A stretch of DNA of 64,000 nt, taken from contig WBMV01004987.1 in NCBI GenBank assembly GCA_013396655.1, positions 124,376 through 188,375 of the forward strand. Reading direction: 5' to 3'. Position numbers and translations under genes: made by a program. Shown piece by piece: positions 24,801 to 40,008 of the stretch; the first letter of the stretch is position 1; every line of letters starts with the position of its first letter. Source of the DNA: Campylorhamphus procurvoides (taxonomy: Eukaryota; Chordata; Aves; Passeriformes; Dendrocolaptidae). The notes under the pieces were generated by a model. It ran no database searches. It was not told the origin of the DNA and saw only the letters and a list, made by a program, of their open reading frames with translations.

Positions 24801-27800
24801 TCCTACGTGCCCTGCCTGTGGCTGTGCAGGCTTGGGCTGGGAAGGAATGACTGTGTTCCATCAAATGATAGATTTGTTGGGCCTGAAAACAGATTAAAAA
24901 GTGCTGAAGTGGTGTGAATAAGATCAAATAAAATCAGAGAAGACATTTTTAAAAAAGGCATGAATTGTTTATGCACCTTTAAATACTTAGTTGATGGGTG
25001 TATGGGGAACATAACTTTCATGTCATTCAATTCTTTAATGCCTGTTCCTTGGAAATACCCAACATAATGAAGCTTAAAGTAAAGCCAGGAAGTGTTTTAA
25101 CCTATCCAGATGTCAAAGAACCTTTAAACCTCCTGAAACATGAACATCACCACTGGATAAATGGGCTAGGTGTTTGCTTTTTGTTGAGGAAAAATAGCAC
25201 CCCTGTAAGGGACAGGCAAATGGTGGAAAACCTGTCTCAGTCCCCACTTTGCTACATTTAACTGCTCTTGTTGCCTTCACACAACCACCTGTACTCAATT
25301 AAGTGCATGTAAAAAGATGTTATTCTGAGGTGTAGTGTGATGTGGTAATTGAGCTGGTTTTGGTAAATGAGAATTAGTGAGGGCTGTATCTGTCATTGTG
25401 TACTAGTAAGAGAATAACTTCCTTCCTTATAATTGGTCTGCTCCTGCCCTTGAAACTATTTGAGCCTTAAGGACTGAAAACTAATGACAGAAAGAGGTAT
25501 GAATACCCAGAGAGCTAAGGGTAACATAGCAATCTGATGTAAAAATTTAATGAGCTTTCTTTTGACATTGTGATTTGTTTTAGGAAATTTTTCTAGTGAA
25601 GAAGGCCAGAAGCTGTATGTAAATGAGCTGTTCTTGAGACTTGTGCTTGCCAGACAGCTGCAGGGAGTGTTAGGGTGATGAAATGATACTGCACATAATG
25701 GGGTTAATGAAGATTACAAGTTACCTCCTTCAGGGAAGTGTACTCTCTTCATTTTTTTCTTTTGTTTTAAGCAGGCTTAGACTGAAAGTCAGAAGTTCAA
25801 GCCTGTGTTTAAAATATTGTGATATCTAAGTGGAGTTTGAGGCAACATCACAAATTGCAGGAGGCTAATTAGCTATTATGCTCTCATGTGATTCTTGTAT
25901 TTCTTTGTGAGTGTAGTTTTCACTTCAGAAACTAACACCTTACAAGCAGGTCTGCACCTGCTGAATAAATGTTTCTTGTAACTCACAGCTCATCCAAGGG
26001 ATCCAAGAGGGAACCATTGGGTCTGTCCCTAGGCCTGTGCCCATCTTTGCAATACTTAGATGAAATACTGAGAAAAGACAACGCCAAAAATCTGTGTGTT
26101 GTTATTTAGACCTGAGGGGGAAAAAATCTGAAAATACAGTGATTGGAGTCTTTAGATTAATGAACAGTCATAGAAAAAACCCCTTTTGATGTGCTTATTT
26201 ACTCAGGAAATGAGTGGGCAGGCTTAAGAAAAGCCTGTTCTTGTCTAAGTGCAAGCTGCAGGGAGATAGGAAGCACATGAAGTGTCCTATGAATAGACTT
26301 ACAAAGCTCAGTTGTTACCTCATGAAAATTCAGTATTCTAGTTACTTCTCTGCCACGCAGTGAAGTTGGATTTTGAGAAGTGCCAAAGGCAGAAATCTTC
26401 AGTGCTTTATAGGAATTTAAAAGGACAAGTAGGAGGCAGTGGCATATGTGTTTTTGTCATACTGGGAGAACTGTGCCCTGGATTTTGGGTTATCCAAGTG
26501 CTTGAGTCCAGATTAAGTTTTATTTAATGTAGCAGGGAAGGGGAAGAATTGCTTGGTTATTTTGCAGAAAAATATATTACAGTCTGTTATCCTTGAGCCC
26601 AGCACTCCCCTGGCTTCAGAGATGCTCTATAAAGAGCTGTTTCTCTTTTCACTTGTCATCACTTTGGTGTAATCGGCCTTTAGTCCTGCCTCTTCCTCTC
26701 TGACTCTCCTCTGATAAATAAACATATCTGAACACAGTTATCAAAGTGGTCATGTTGGTGATTTGTCTGCTCCCAGTTAAAGATGGAAGGTTAGAACAAC
26801 ACTTGAAACAGTTACTTTTCCTGTAGGTTAACAAACTCATTTGTGTGTCTGGTAAATACTTTAACAAAATGGATGCATCTTTATTGAGCTAAAATTCTAG
26901 CAGATACCCCAAAGAGGAGGCTTCCCCTACCAACAGCTTTGAGGCTTTTGGTTTTTGGGGGGGTTTATACCTCATGCACTGAGTATTTGAAAAGTTTGTG
27001 CCCACAGGAACAAGGTGTTTGTGTGGAAAAGCCTCTACTGAAATATCCACTTAAAGCAAATCAACTATGAGTACATATGTGTGCCAATTGCTGCTTGGTT
27101 TTAATTTTCTTAAATTACCAATCCTTAGTGCTGTGCTCGTGTACATGGTTTAGGGAGACAGATGATATAGGCTGTCATAGTTCACAAGCTGAAGCAGAGC
27201 CAGAATAAAGACAGAAGGTGTTTGTTTAGTTGTAAATGAAACACAGTCCCTGAAATGCTGTACCACCATGACAGGGACAGGCAAACATACATGCTTTGTA
27301 GTCAGTGGCCTAAGAACTAAGGCAATTAGCAAAGCCCAAATGAAACAGGAGAATTCCTCCAGTCAGCGTTTGTTGTTCAAGATAAAGAACATTTCTAAGC
27401 ATTCCTGACAAAGACCAGCAAAATGGTTTACTTCTAAAACAAAGACATGTTCTGAGGCACTCTCAGTGCACAATCTTGCAAGCTTGGACACAAGATAGAA
27501 GTTGTTTAATTAAAAATGAAATTAAAGTCTAATATATATATTTAATTTTGTTTCTGATTTGCCTAACCATTCACTCCATATTTATAAAAGTCCTCATTTA
27601 GGTTATTGTTTAAAAATTATAATATTCTGTAGAGCACATCTAGGAAATGACCTTTCTTCACTTGAAATGCTCTAAAATTAACTTTTCATAAACTGTAAGT
27701 AGCACTCCAGAGACAGGTTCTTTAATGTACTGGTTATTGCTTTCAAAGTACTCTTAATTGCCTAAATTAATAATGACTTTTTTTTTCTTTGGTTCTTATA

Positions 27801-30600
27801 AGGGACAAATGAATTTGAATCACCCTCTAAAGAATTGAATCACTGACCATCTTCTTCTGATTACTTTTTACATTCATTATGAAATTCCAAGGAAAAAAAT
27901 CCCACAAAACAGTAAGGTCACCTTCAGCGTGTTTTCTGTTTGTGAGAAAAGCAAAGTGGCACCAACTCCACTTAACCAGTTCTTGGGGAAGAACAGAGCC
28001 TGCAGAAACGGGGGGAACTTGGCAATGGGTGTGCAAAGGCAGTGTGATGGCTCCTGACTTGTTTAATGAAAGGTGTGTTTTCATTTTCTTAAAATATTGA
28101 CATAATAATGCTGTTATGTAAAGGAAACCAACACAAAAACATTGAGCAAATGGTAAGCCTGTTTTGTGAGTCCTGTTTATGTATTTTTAAGAATGTCAAA
28201 ACAGATGTCAAGTCTTCCCTGGTTTATTATTTTTCCTAGCTGTAAGCTTCATTCATTATTGTAAAAATCAGTATTATGGGATGCATGGGTTTTCTGTATT
28301 CCATCTGGCAGCTCAGAAGAGACAGAAAATTAGTCAGGAACTTTATTAATCACTTGGGAATCAGCTGAGTATGTAATTAGCCCAGAACAGCTTTTTCAAA
28401 TGTTGCATATAAGGTATGGTAAATCAATTCCAGCTCAATAAATCAGGCTTGTTTGCAAACTTGAACTTCCCAAAGTGGCACATTCTGAATGCTGATGCAC
28501 CAGCACTTGGCAGAAGGCTCTTTGCTGCTGGTCTCGGTGTGTTGGGTGCTTGGTGGCAGCACTCGAGTGCAAAAGGGAAATGTGGGACATGGAGAGATGG
28601 AGAACTTGCAGTTCAGATCCCCTGTGGTGCTGGTGGCAGTGTGAGGGCAGCAGGGGGTGTGTGCTGGGCACTTGGGCTCTCATGGCACAGCGATGTGCCT
28701 TGTCACACAGCACCTGCTCGACACACAGAAAGGAGAAAAGTATCTCCTGCCCCGTGTTCATTGTGACTGGGGGAGAGATTACACAGTGAGACAAAGGGGC
28801 AGGTGGAAGCAAAGTAAAGAACTGTAATGTAATTGTTTCTTTAAGAATTTCCCCCCCCTCTACTGTATTATAGCTGCTATTTTAATAGTAGTGTTAACTA
28901 TTACTCATAAACAGACCAGATGTATCCTTTAATTATTAATTCAAGGAAGATTAACCAAGAAGATAGAAAGACTGAGTCGAATCTGGTGGCCTGTTTCAGT
29001 TCTTAATATTTCCTGTGGAAAGATACTAAAATGGCTCTAAGTTTTTTCTTCTGTTGGCTTTGGCTCAGCTTTGGATTAAAAGTACAGTGAAAAATTAACC
29101 TGGGAAGATGATTTTCATCAACCCTGTTTGAGAGAACTGATTTCCCACATACACATTTTCTCCTGTTTTGCTGTAATTGCTTGGACAAGGAGCTTGTGGC
29201 ATAGCTGGAAAGGGCGTTACAGCTGAAGGTGAAGAGGCACACCCGATCCTTCAGGCAACCTTGAGGAATTTAGCAAGCAACTGATCTGCCCTAAGGTTTC
29301 AAATGAGTTAGTGGGTCAAAACTGGAAAGGTTTTAAGTAGGACAGTGATTTGCAAATGAAAACGTGTGGGGTGTTTCTTTATGCCATCTTTTTATTTTTT
29401 TTGTTCCTATGAATTTTCCTATGATGGGTGTTTGGTCTTGGACATTCCGTTATAAATCTAGTAAAATTAACTGGTTTTGTTATGTTGGAAGACACAAAAG
29501 CAAAACAGGTGGTGTTAGAAGGAAACATTGGGCTTGCTGCAAAAGGACCCTTCTGGGTCTGTTGAGCACATTGCAGGGCTTAGCAAACGGCATCTGCAGA
29601 GTAGTTGCTGTTTGTGGAAGCCACACAATAATCATAAGCCCTTTGTGTGGTTCATTAGCAGTTAGAGACTATTTTTGAAGTGATGTGTGCAATATACAGT
29701 CCTTTCTCAGAAGCCTCCCGAACAACAAAAGGAAATCTGATTAAAACAGTATCAGAGAAAGCACTGGGGTGTGCTGGGACAACCTGAAATCTCGTTAGAC
29801 TATAGCAAGTTGAAGGCAGGCAAATTTTGTGCTTCAGCGAGTTATAAGGGTCTCTTCGAAGTTTTCAACCATGAATAATTAGCTCATGGTGTTGATACTT
29901 CAGCTCCTTCCTCCTCTTGCTGCACAGTGTTTTGAAGCAGAGCAATCTGTTGGATGCAGATAAGCATTTACTGAAAGTCATTATAAGGTAACAGGAAATT
30001 GTGCAGAGACCTCCACTAAAACTCAAGTTAAATAAATCCAGGAGCAAAACCTGCACACTAATGGTCCAACTACATTCACGTATTACACTTAATTATAATT
30101 TAATAATTTATAACTAAGAAACATTACATAGTGGTGTGTTTCACTGCTGGATTACGGACTTGAAGTAAACTGTGTATAAATGCAGGAATGTGTGCTTTTC
30201 CCCAGCCTGCTCTCCAACAGGCATGCCAGTGCTGTTATCTCCTGCTCGCTTTGGGAGCATGTTTGCTTGGCTTACTCAGGTTTATTCAAGTTAGTGACAA
30301 ATGCAAGGAATGTTACGGATATTTTTACTTCTGCCGGCACAAGACAGGAAATTGCCCTGCTGCCTTGGAGTGTTGATAAGGTTATTTGTAGAGGTGTTGG
30401 GCTGTTTGGGAGTTAAACCCCAGTATTGCAGAGGTTTGAGACTTAAAACTGCAGAGGCTGTGGGCATGGAGCAGGCGGGCAGAGCCTGGACAGACCTGCT
30501 CTGCATGTTCTGAACTGGATGGCAGAGCTGGTAACTCTACCAGGCTGTTTTCATCAGGGCTTACTTACAGGAACTGTGGAGTATTTCTGCAAGTGGGGTC
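21896..30600. other. Gene-free stretch
   Basis: No gene or repeat family is recognised. A patch around 22480-22900 carries a 96-codon plus-strand frame of fairly protein-like composition, followed by an overlapping frame. It is discussed among the findings. The rest is AT-rich with scattered chance frames. Confidence 0.5.
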
Positions 30601-30616
30601 AAGATAAACAGTGCAC

Positions 30617-30663
30617 ATATATATATATACATATAGGTTTGGTTTTTTTTAAAAAAAAAAACA
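30617..30663. repeat. AT dinucleotide tract followed by poly-T/poly-A
   Basis: A short (AT)n tract is followed after a few bases by a run of T directly joined to a run of A. It could form a hairpin. It is a simple repeat with no other feature. Confidence 0.85.
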
Positions 30664-30669
30664 TTAGCA

Positions 30670-33600
30670 AATCTCTGAATAATACAGGTATTCACTGAAA
30701 CCTATACAATATTGAAGTTCCTTCTCTGTGTACAAGAACGAGTCTTTCAAGCTGAGAGTATAAGCTGGTCCTTTCATTGTGTCTTCACAACCATAAAATA
30801 AATGCAATTAAAAGTAATAAAAATGATTTCCAAGCATCTGTACCCATTTGAAATTCATTGTTTTGCCAATATAACTGGGTCTCTGCCAGAAACAAGAACC
30901 AGACTGGAAGAAATAAGTAACCTGTTGCTTTGAAATCTTTCAGAATAAATGATTCTATCAGGTTGAGCTGAAGAAGGGTGTTCTATATGCTATAGAAATA
31001 GCCTTAAAATCTGGCTGTCAGATGGGCCTGGCTCTGTTGCTGAGGGTTGCAGAGGGCAGGGAGCAGTCACAGAGTGGGGCACGGCTGCATTCAGAGCTGC
31101 AGGGCCTTTATATCCCCCGGAGGGGATACAAAGATTAACAAACTTTAGCTGTTGCTTGGGACAAAATGATGCCTTTCAAAAGGAGGGCAGACATGAAGTT
31201 GATACGAGACATAAACCCGAAAAGGAATCTGAGATCTGTGGAAATATTCAGCAAGACTAATTTGGAAGAAAAAGGCATTATTACATCTGTGTGCATAACA
31301 TAAAATGGTAGAAATAGTTGACAGAACTGAAGTTGAAATTACAAAAATCCCACATGACAAAAACAGAGGACAAGCATTAAAGAAATATCTGAGTTTTCCC
31401 CCTGTGGAGTTATGGCTGACCTAACAGAAATACTTGTAAAATAAAAGAATTGCTATGTTGGAGACAAGTATTTCTAGTACTCAGTTCAGAAATTCTACTT
31501 ATTTGTTGTTATTGTGTATTATTTTCCAGGCTGTCCAAACCCAGTAGAAAATGCTGAGGATGTTTTGGGTAATCCAAACAACTTTGAAGGATTAGGTTGA
31601 TGTTGAACGATGTTTAAGTGATGCTTTTAAAAATGTTGACACCTAGTGATCTGTTATAACTTGTTATGAGCAACAGGTTTGACACCAACATTTGATTAAT
31701 GTGAGTTGAATTCCAAGGTTTTCTTTATGGCTGTATCTGACAATTATCAGGTAAATTTTTATTATACATTAGTATTATTTTTAAGGTTTACATTATAATA
31801 CATTTACAGGTATTATTACAAAAAATGAAGGCCAGATGAGATGTAATTTATAGAATTCATTTGAAAGCAAATTGATTCTCATTCTTGCATTGATTAGTTA
31901 AAATTTGTCTTCCTGCCCATAAATTTTCATATTAAAAAGCCAAGGTTAAATTTCAGTGACCAGTTGTGTTTGCCCCACCAATGTATAAATGCAAAAGACA
32001 ACATAATAATGCTCAATATTACTCCATTAACTCCAGGAGTTTGTGTTCATTAGGTCCAGGATTATATTAGCAAACCAAGTTCATTACAGGCTAATGCCAC
32101 TCTGTGTAATACTCCCTCCAACGTAGCCTTAATTTATGGCATTCATCATCAATGACAAAAATTGTAACCTTTTAGGACCTCCTTTAAACTGATGCAAATT
32201 AAGCTTCACAGGATGTCAAATTGCTTAGATGACTGCTATTGATGGCCAGTCTGCCAAATGAATGAATGTGACGTTCTGTTCCTTTTGTGAGGGAAGTTTT
32301 GTAAGAATTAGGAAAGGAATATATTTCCTACCTTAATCTAGAGTAAATTCATCCAATGGAATTCTCCATGGGAACTAAATGCTAGAATTTTGATCACATT
32401 TCTGAAGTCAAACCTTATTCATTGTCTTTTGTTCTCAGAAGAAATGCTGTTAAAGTGTGCTCTCAAATTACTTTAATTTACTTACATTAATTTATAGGAC
32501 AAAAGGAAATAGATATGGGATAATCAAGAAATATTTTTCATTTTCATTTATTAGTAGGCTTTTTGGGTGTGACTATAATTATCCCAATATGAAGGATAGT
32601 AGAATAGACCTTTCTCTCAAACTTTTCAATGGGCAATCTAAAACTGACTGAAAAAGAGTCTTGAATTAGCACCCAGAGCACACACCTGACATGTCCAGAG
32701 GGAAAGGCAGGTTGTTGCACCCCTTAAAGATCATCCCACTGCCTTGCTCCCCCTGCCAGCCAGGACAGACTGGCACAGAATGTGCTGTAATCAGATTTAG
32801 CTGGCCCAGTGTACATGCACTGAGAGCCAGTGCAGGGGTACTGGAAAAAGACTATCAGTTTTATTCTGATTTTAACATTTTGAGAAGAGTATCGAGACTG
32901 AAGGCTGTGTTGGGTAATAGCCTGACTGAAAATAATTGGCTTGCAGGAGAGGATCCTGTTTTACTGAGATGGCGTGTGAGATTTCCCCTGCAGTATGTCA
33001 CTGTCCCCTAATTTGAAATGAGACATTGCATTAGGATTCACAATGCAGTCTGTGTGCACAGGGCAGGATCAGCAGGACCTGGATCATACTCAAGAGACTT
33101 TATGCTAGATATTTCACAAATGATGGATGTGCTGATCTTGAAAGTCACTTAATTGATGCTCCCTGATTCAGTCACTGAGCATTTGTCAGACCAGCATGTG
33201 GACATAGTCTGTGTCCAGTGAGGTAAAACAAAGATCAGCAATGATTTCTGCAAATACAAACAAAATAGATAAATGTGGGACTTGAAACTGATAGCACCTC
33301 GCTTTGAGAGTTCCATGTGGCTTCAGCTTAGGTTGACAGCAGGTGTGCAGCAATAACCAAAGCACGTTTTAGAATGTTATTTGCTGATGAAAGCATGTAA
33401 TATCTGCTCCTGTGGCTGGCTCTAGGGACCTTGCACTAATCATAGTTCCAGTATGCGCCCCTTTCTGGAGCTGCTGTGTGTAAATTTCTGGGGGCTCCTG
33501 GGAAGGAGCAGTGGTTGCTAACCCAGCCCACTGGGCACATTTCTTGGTGCATGACTGTGGGATTACCCTGAAACGACTGAACAAGTTTTCCTGGGTCTGT

Positions 33601-36600
33601 GACTGAAACTGAGACTCTTGGTGAAGTTCACTTCTGTGCTTTGACCAGTATTAAACCTTTATACATTGGCGTTGTGTGTGGGTTGAGCAGGAAAGGTTTG
33701 AAGGAAACTTTAATACTGAATGTGTCTCCTATGAATGCACACATGGAAAGTAATGTAGCCTGTTGAGACATGCAGAACTATTTTACAGTGCAAAGGATTA
33801 TGGAATGTAGCATTTGAAAAATGAGATGCTGTGCTTGGTTGATTCCCCCTATCAAATGCTGATCTACCAATCTTTGCTCAGTTTAGCTGTCACTGAATTT
33901 GCACTGTTCATCTTGCTTATAAACGTGAGGGGGCTCTGCTTAACTTGTCTGCAGTGCTTCAGGATTCCTGCTTTGGGGCCTGAGTCATATCATCCTTTGC
34001 AACAAAGCAGTGCCAGGAAAACAAAGCGTGGAAACTTCTTTTTCCACAATAAATTTATGATCAGTGGAAGTGTTCTATTTCTTACTGTAGTTGAGTCAGC
34101 CAATTAAATGTATGTAAAGGTCATTCCTACCAAATGCTGAATGTACTGAGTATGTTCTTTGACAGAAGCAAGGTCACCTGCTTCATCTGTTTGCTTTCAT
34201 TGTTAATAACGGGCACATTTTTTCTGAATGTTAAGCTAAATTAACATAATTATGTGTGACAGGTAGTTTTCTGAGTGATAGGGAAGTGCTTAGGGAGTGG
34301 ATTTTTAATAACGTGAAGGCTCATATAGAAGTTGAATGTTGCAGCCTGGTAAATAGGTTTATACTGATGAGAAGAGCTCACCAAACAAGTCAGATGAAGG
34401 AACAAATTAATAATTAAGGTATTGAGGTGTGAGAATATATTAAAAAAGAGTTTAGGGCCTTGGAGGAAATGGGAACAGCTATTTTGGCTTAGTCTCGTTT
34501 TTCTAAAGAGAATAATTCACAAGCAGAGGTCAGCTATTATTACAGAAAATGCACAACATACCCATCTAGCTTTATAATTTTCATTGTCAGCCCTTAAGGA
34601 GAGGGGATGGGATTTTCATGTTTCTGTAATACATCTTTTACTGGAATTATTGGGGTTCTGTCACAGTGTGCGACAAAACATCCTATTCTAGAAAGTGTTA
34701 GCAAGCAGTGGTGTCAGATCTGACTAAAGTATTTCAGGTAACCAAATGGAAATCTTACAAAGAAATATGCAGCTCTTTTCCAAAGTCTGGGGATTCATCC
34801 AGATATATCAGTTTTGAAATAATTATTGTTCCACTATTTATAATCGCTACTTTTCATGTTGTACGGATGTCTTAAGAAGAATTCCTGCCTGGCAGGTGAG
34901 TTGTAGCTGGTGATTTGACCTCTCAAATCCCTCCATAGAATACAACATAGAAGTGATCTCACCATGCCTTATCTTGAACAGCTTCACTGATGGTCTCATA
35001 GGTTGGCAATATATTCTTGTGGTTTTTATTCTCATGGGAAGATCAAAATGTTCTCACATGTGCTCTAGCTCCCAATAAGAGCATAAGAAGTCTCATGTTT
35101 TTTTTCTTCATCTCCCACAAACTTCTATAAGGAAGGGCACAATTTCCATATGTTTATTCCTCAGAAACGATTCCATCTTTTTTCTAAGGCTTGGAATACT
35201 ACTGGTGTTTCTGAGCCTTGCAATATCAGTGGTATGACTTGTACTCATGCAGTGACAGCAGCACGCTTTGTTTCTATACCATGGGCAGATATTTTATTTA
35301 TGTTTTATGTGGAATAATATAGCCAACATAATTAGACAGTAATTTGTGACTTCCAATGTAAACATTTTAGGAGCTGTGTAGTCAGAAGCAATTGCTAATT
35401 AGAGAGCTGTTAGCTAAACATATATAATTTGGAACAGACTGACAGGCTATTCCAAACAGCAGGCTATTTATAACTCTATGCTGTTCTTAAATTATGTTTT
35501 GTTTAATGGACTTTGGACAGTGCATAAAAGGAGAGTTTTGTGATTTGATCTGCACTTTAATTTCTTTAAATAAAATGAAACCTTGCAAATGTGAATGCCA
35601 CACAGTCTAACTGTGATAATTAAAAGGTATTATTAACTAGATGACTTTCTGGCTGAGCCATTTTCTAATTTCTTCAGGAGTGTGGACTCCCTGAAGAGAG
35701 TTATAAATTCAAGTATTACTTAATTATGCTTTTAACAATAAAGGGCACTTTAATCAGCAACCTCTCAGAAACCCTTCTCCTGTAGTCATTTATTCAAACA
35801 ATGAAAAAGTCAAGAGATACTTATGATATAAAATCTTTTAAAAGTACAATGTACCTATTCACAGGCCCGAATTTATGTTGTATCTGTTCCTTGAATATCA
35901 AAAGAAAAGTATGATTTGAACTGTTTCAGAGAGCAGGAGTGATTTACTATAAAGGTTTTTGTCCTTTTTAAAGGAAAACTTTAAATAAAAGGTATCTGGG
36001 GATCACAATCATGCTCATGGATAGGTCCTGATATATGAATTATTATAACTGTGCACTAAAGGATGTGTTAGGTTTCAGGATGTGGAAGAAGTTAAATTAA
36101 TGGAACCAAGAGGAGAGAAGACCTGGCCACACAAACCTCTGATTAAAACATGTTGTTGAAGAAACTGAATGAAAGAGGAATCCTTTCTTGTAAATGTGAC
36201 ACCATATATTTAAAATAATCTCCTTGATGTTTCTATTCAAACCTAAACTACGTTTTGACTTGTTAAATGGTCATGAATCCAGTTTAACCACACACAACAA
36301 ATAAATTGTTTGCATTTATACCCCTGTTATTGAAACTATTGGAACCAGAAGGTCTAAGTGTCTTTGTAGTCCTGAAGTGATCATAATGCTAATGAACATT
36401 TATTCTCCTGTAAGATCTAAATGTTTATCTTCAGTGTCCTCCCCACAAAGCTGTGAGAACATGAACTTTCTCCTTTGGGGTTCTTTCTATACATACTGAT
36501 TTTGGCTCCTAGGCAAAAAATACCACTTTTCCAACACTGGCTGCTGAGTTGATAATCTGGAATTTTGTCATTTGGTACTTTATATTATATTTATCTCTTA

Positions 36601-39600
36601 AAGTGAAGAAGAGTAGGCACCATGTATTTATAACTGGCCATCTTTAAACAGGTATTAAATCAGACTTAAAGAAAGGCTGCTGTATATTTTTGTATTTTTG
36701 GGAGCTTTTTCCTTCTCATTAAAGAGAGAGTTGCTAAATGAATCTCCTGCCAAGCCCTTTATAGTACCTGAATGCTTATGAAAGCTGAGAATTAAGTATT
36801 ATTGAATAAGCCCTGTTACAAGAGCAGTAAGTCATAAAGCAGCATTTCTATTGATATATTTCAGCTATGGGGCAATTTGCATTAATTAAATTGTCACATT
36901 ATGAACCGAGAAAAGCAACAACAAATTTACTATTACTCCTGCAAAGAATTGTGTGTGGCATATCTTATCATTGAGAACATTATATATGGCTACGAGTGCT
37001 TCTGTTGGGTTTAAAAGGGTTCCTAGAACGTGGCACACATATAGAAGTGAACCCAAAGTGTCATTGACAGAATATTCCAGATATATTTTTTGGATACACT
37101 TATAACAAAAGGGATTGCTTTTGGAAAGCTGTGTTTTTACCTTCTCTGGTTTATTGCAACTTGGAACAGCCTGTGCTCCTGTTTTGGGCTGCACTTCATA
37201 TCTGTTTTCACGTGCTTCATCTTCAGGCACCTGCTTTGTCTTTCAGGTTAGTCAATCCATGTTTAAAACATGCTTTTGATATAGAAAAATTCATAATAAA
37301 ACATGTATTTCTTGGAATGGAGATGTGACTGTGGGGGTAGATTTGGTGAAGTTCTGTGCTTTTTGTAAACAGTGCTATCAAGTAACTTGTGGCTGTTTGC
37401 AGGATTAAACATGTTAAAATGCTGAAGATGAAGCCTGCTTTTATTTGTACTCTTCAGGCACATTTTAACATTAATCAGGTATGATAAGAACTCTTTTTGT
37501 GGTAGTATTTACCTCCTGTTCTAACGAGAAATCAAATGAGATCGAGACACAAGAATATTATGTTCGGTTTTCACCTTTTTTGCTTTGTAATGAATGTGTG
37601 CTGCAAATGTGTCATTAAGACCATGATGAAACAGGGCAGGTTTTGCTGCAATTAAAATGGCTTTCTATTTGGATTAGTTTCTTTCAAAAGTCAGATAAAT
37701 AGTGGTAAAGTCTCTTTCCTTATATTCATCCTATCTGTTGCTTCCATGGCATGTAAAACACACTGTGTTTGTGTGCCCAGGAAGGAGTGAGCCATCCTGC
37801 TGTGGAAGCCCCAGGCAGGGTTAAACCACCAGCAGGTGTAAAGGGGAGTGCTGGCAGATCTCCTGCCCTGTCGGTGTGATGTGATCGTGTGTGGAGATGA
37901 TTGTACAGGGACAATGTGAGATGATGACACAGTTCTGGTGGCACTGTCACCTCTGCCAGCAGCTGCCAAGACTGTTGGTGTGTAAACTGGATTTGTAGGC
38001 AAAGAGGAGCGTTCCCTTTTCCTGATAAAAGGGAGTTCCAGTGAAATCTGAACCCCAGAGGGATTTGTTTACATTTCAGTGTTTTGGCTAAAACTGAAGG
38101 CTGAAGCTACCAAAGTTTGTTTTAAGCATTCTAAACCTAAAAATGAAATTGTGGTGATACATACAAACACATACCAAGCCTTACTCAGTTCCTGCTAAAG
38201 TGACTGGGGAGTGGATCAAACCATAGGATGACATGAGAGCCCTCACAAACCACAGTGGCATTTCTGAAGGGGATAACGTTTTATGACCCCTGGGTGTTGT
38301 CTGGCTCTGAAACTGCAGGTGGCATAAAAATGATTAAATGACCATAAGTGTAGCTTTCCTCATTGAAATTACCTGTATTTTTGAAAGTAACAAGATGTTC
38401 AATATTGAAAAGTGGCTTCCAATTAAAAATCTAGAAAAAGAAAATAAGAGGAAAAGTTGGTTCTCTTTCTTGTCTGTTTTGACTGTTTATTTTCTCTTTG
38501 AGTGTCTCAATTCTCTCATTGAAGGCCTGTGGATTATTTGAGCTCTGCTTATTTCTATGACTTATCCAAAGGTTCGGTGATTCAATTTAAAGTGTCTTGG
38601 GTTTTTTTAATTATTAAAAACCACCTTGGACATGATAGTTTCTAATTTGTGATTTCTAATTAAGGAGCCTTAAACGTGCTAACAATAAACACTACGGTTA
38701 AATCATCAACAGGATTGTTTTTAAAAGGCAATTTCCATTTCTTAGACTGTGTTAGTGTTCTGACATTTTTGTGCTACGTTATATTACATTTCTGTAAACC
38801 TCTTTTGCTTTTTCACAAGCAATTAATTATGAAAGCAGTGGGAGTAATACGACTTGATTCTCAATTCATGGTTGGACTCTTATCTAAAAAGGCAAATCAG
38901 CAAATGCTGATTAAAGTTTTTCCTCTGGTTGGGATGTTCAAACCCCCCTCTCTGGTGTGTAATGAGGGTTGGGTTCCTACTGCAGCCTTTAATAAAACTT
39001 GAGAGAATGGCAGTGCTGTGATCCAGAGGAGCACAGGTGGGCAGAGGGGCTCTGGGAGGGAATGCTCTCAGAATACCTGATCAGTGTAGTTTCACTGAAT
39101 CGTTTCCTACACACAAATCGAGGGAAGGACACAAGGCAACAAGCAGGAATTTCACTGAGCATCTGTGTGTTTAAAAATAACTCCTAATCCTTAAAATACC
39201 CATTGAACATGAAAAATTATTTTAAAGAATCATGTCTATCTTCTTATGTAGAAAGGTTTATATCTGTAGCTATTTCTTTTTATTAGGAAAAAAGTGTATT
39301 TTTGTATTTTGCTCAGTTTTAATGGAAGGTGGGGGTTAGACCTCTAATGTGACCTACTGGGAACTGTAGTTTGGTTCAAGCAGGTATATCTGTGGTGAAA
39401 TTGCTCTGAAAATTACCTGGCGATTTGAGCTCAGATAATACAGCAGAGGAGCTCATGGGTTTTTGCTGTCTCTTCCAGCCCCTGTTTTACAGCTGCAGCT
39501 GAATTTGCTTTTGCAGTTTGTCTTGCTCAATGTTTCCGAGTCTGACATTAAATAGTGCCTCAAAACTTTCCGGAGCAATCTGCCGTGCCTCTCATTTAAC

Positions 39601-40000
39601 AGGCTTAACTAATTGGAATGTTTATACAAAAGGGCACACTTAGCCACTACTTAAAATATCTTGACATTAAGCTGTGCCTCCCTGAAAGTGAAGTGTGCTT
39701 TGGACTCCTCTACCACCTGCTGGTGTGAGGATTTAGTTCAATAACGGAGCTGTCCAGATTTTTAGTGGGATTTTTGGGTCCTAAATTCTGCAATATGCAT
39801 GAAGAATAATTTACTAAATCCACAAAAATCTTTTGGACGCCTTCATATAACTTGAGCTTTATTTAGAGTTTCAAGTATCTGAATATCCTTTCAGTCCAAT
39901 GCTGCAGTGCTGAATATTCCAGGAAACTGGCTGCTTTCCTTTCTATGAGTGATGAAGCTGCCCCGAGGTGAATGGAGTGAATTGCCTTGGTGGTGTGAGT
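30670..40000. other. Gene-free AT-rich stretch
   Basis: No exon or mobile element is recognised. Blocks at about 31490-32640 and 35300-36700 are AT-rich, non-repetitive and dense in TAATTA- and ATTA-type homeodomain words, as in vertebrate noncoding enhancers. Conservation is not testable here. Confidence 0.5.
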
Positions 40001-40008
40001 CCCTGCTG

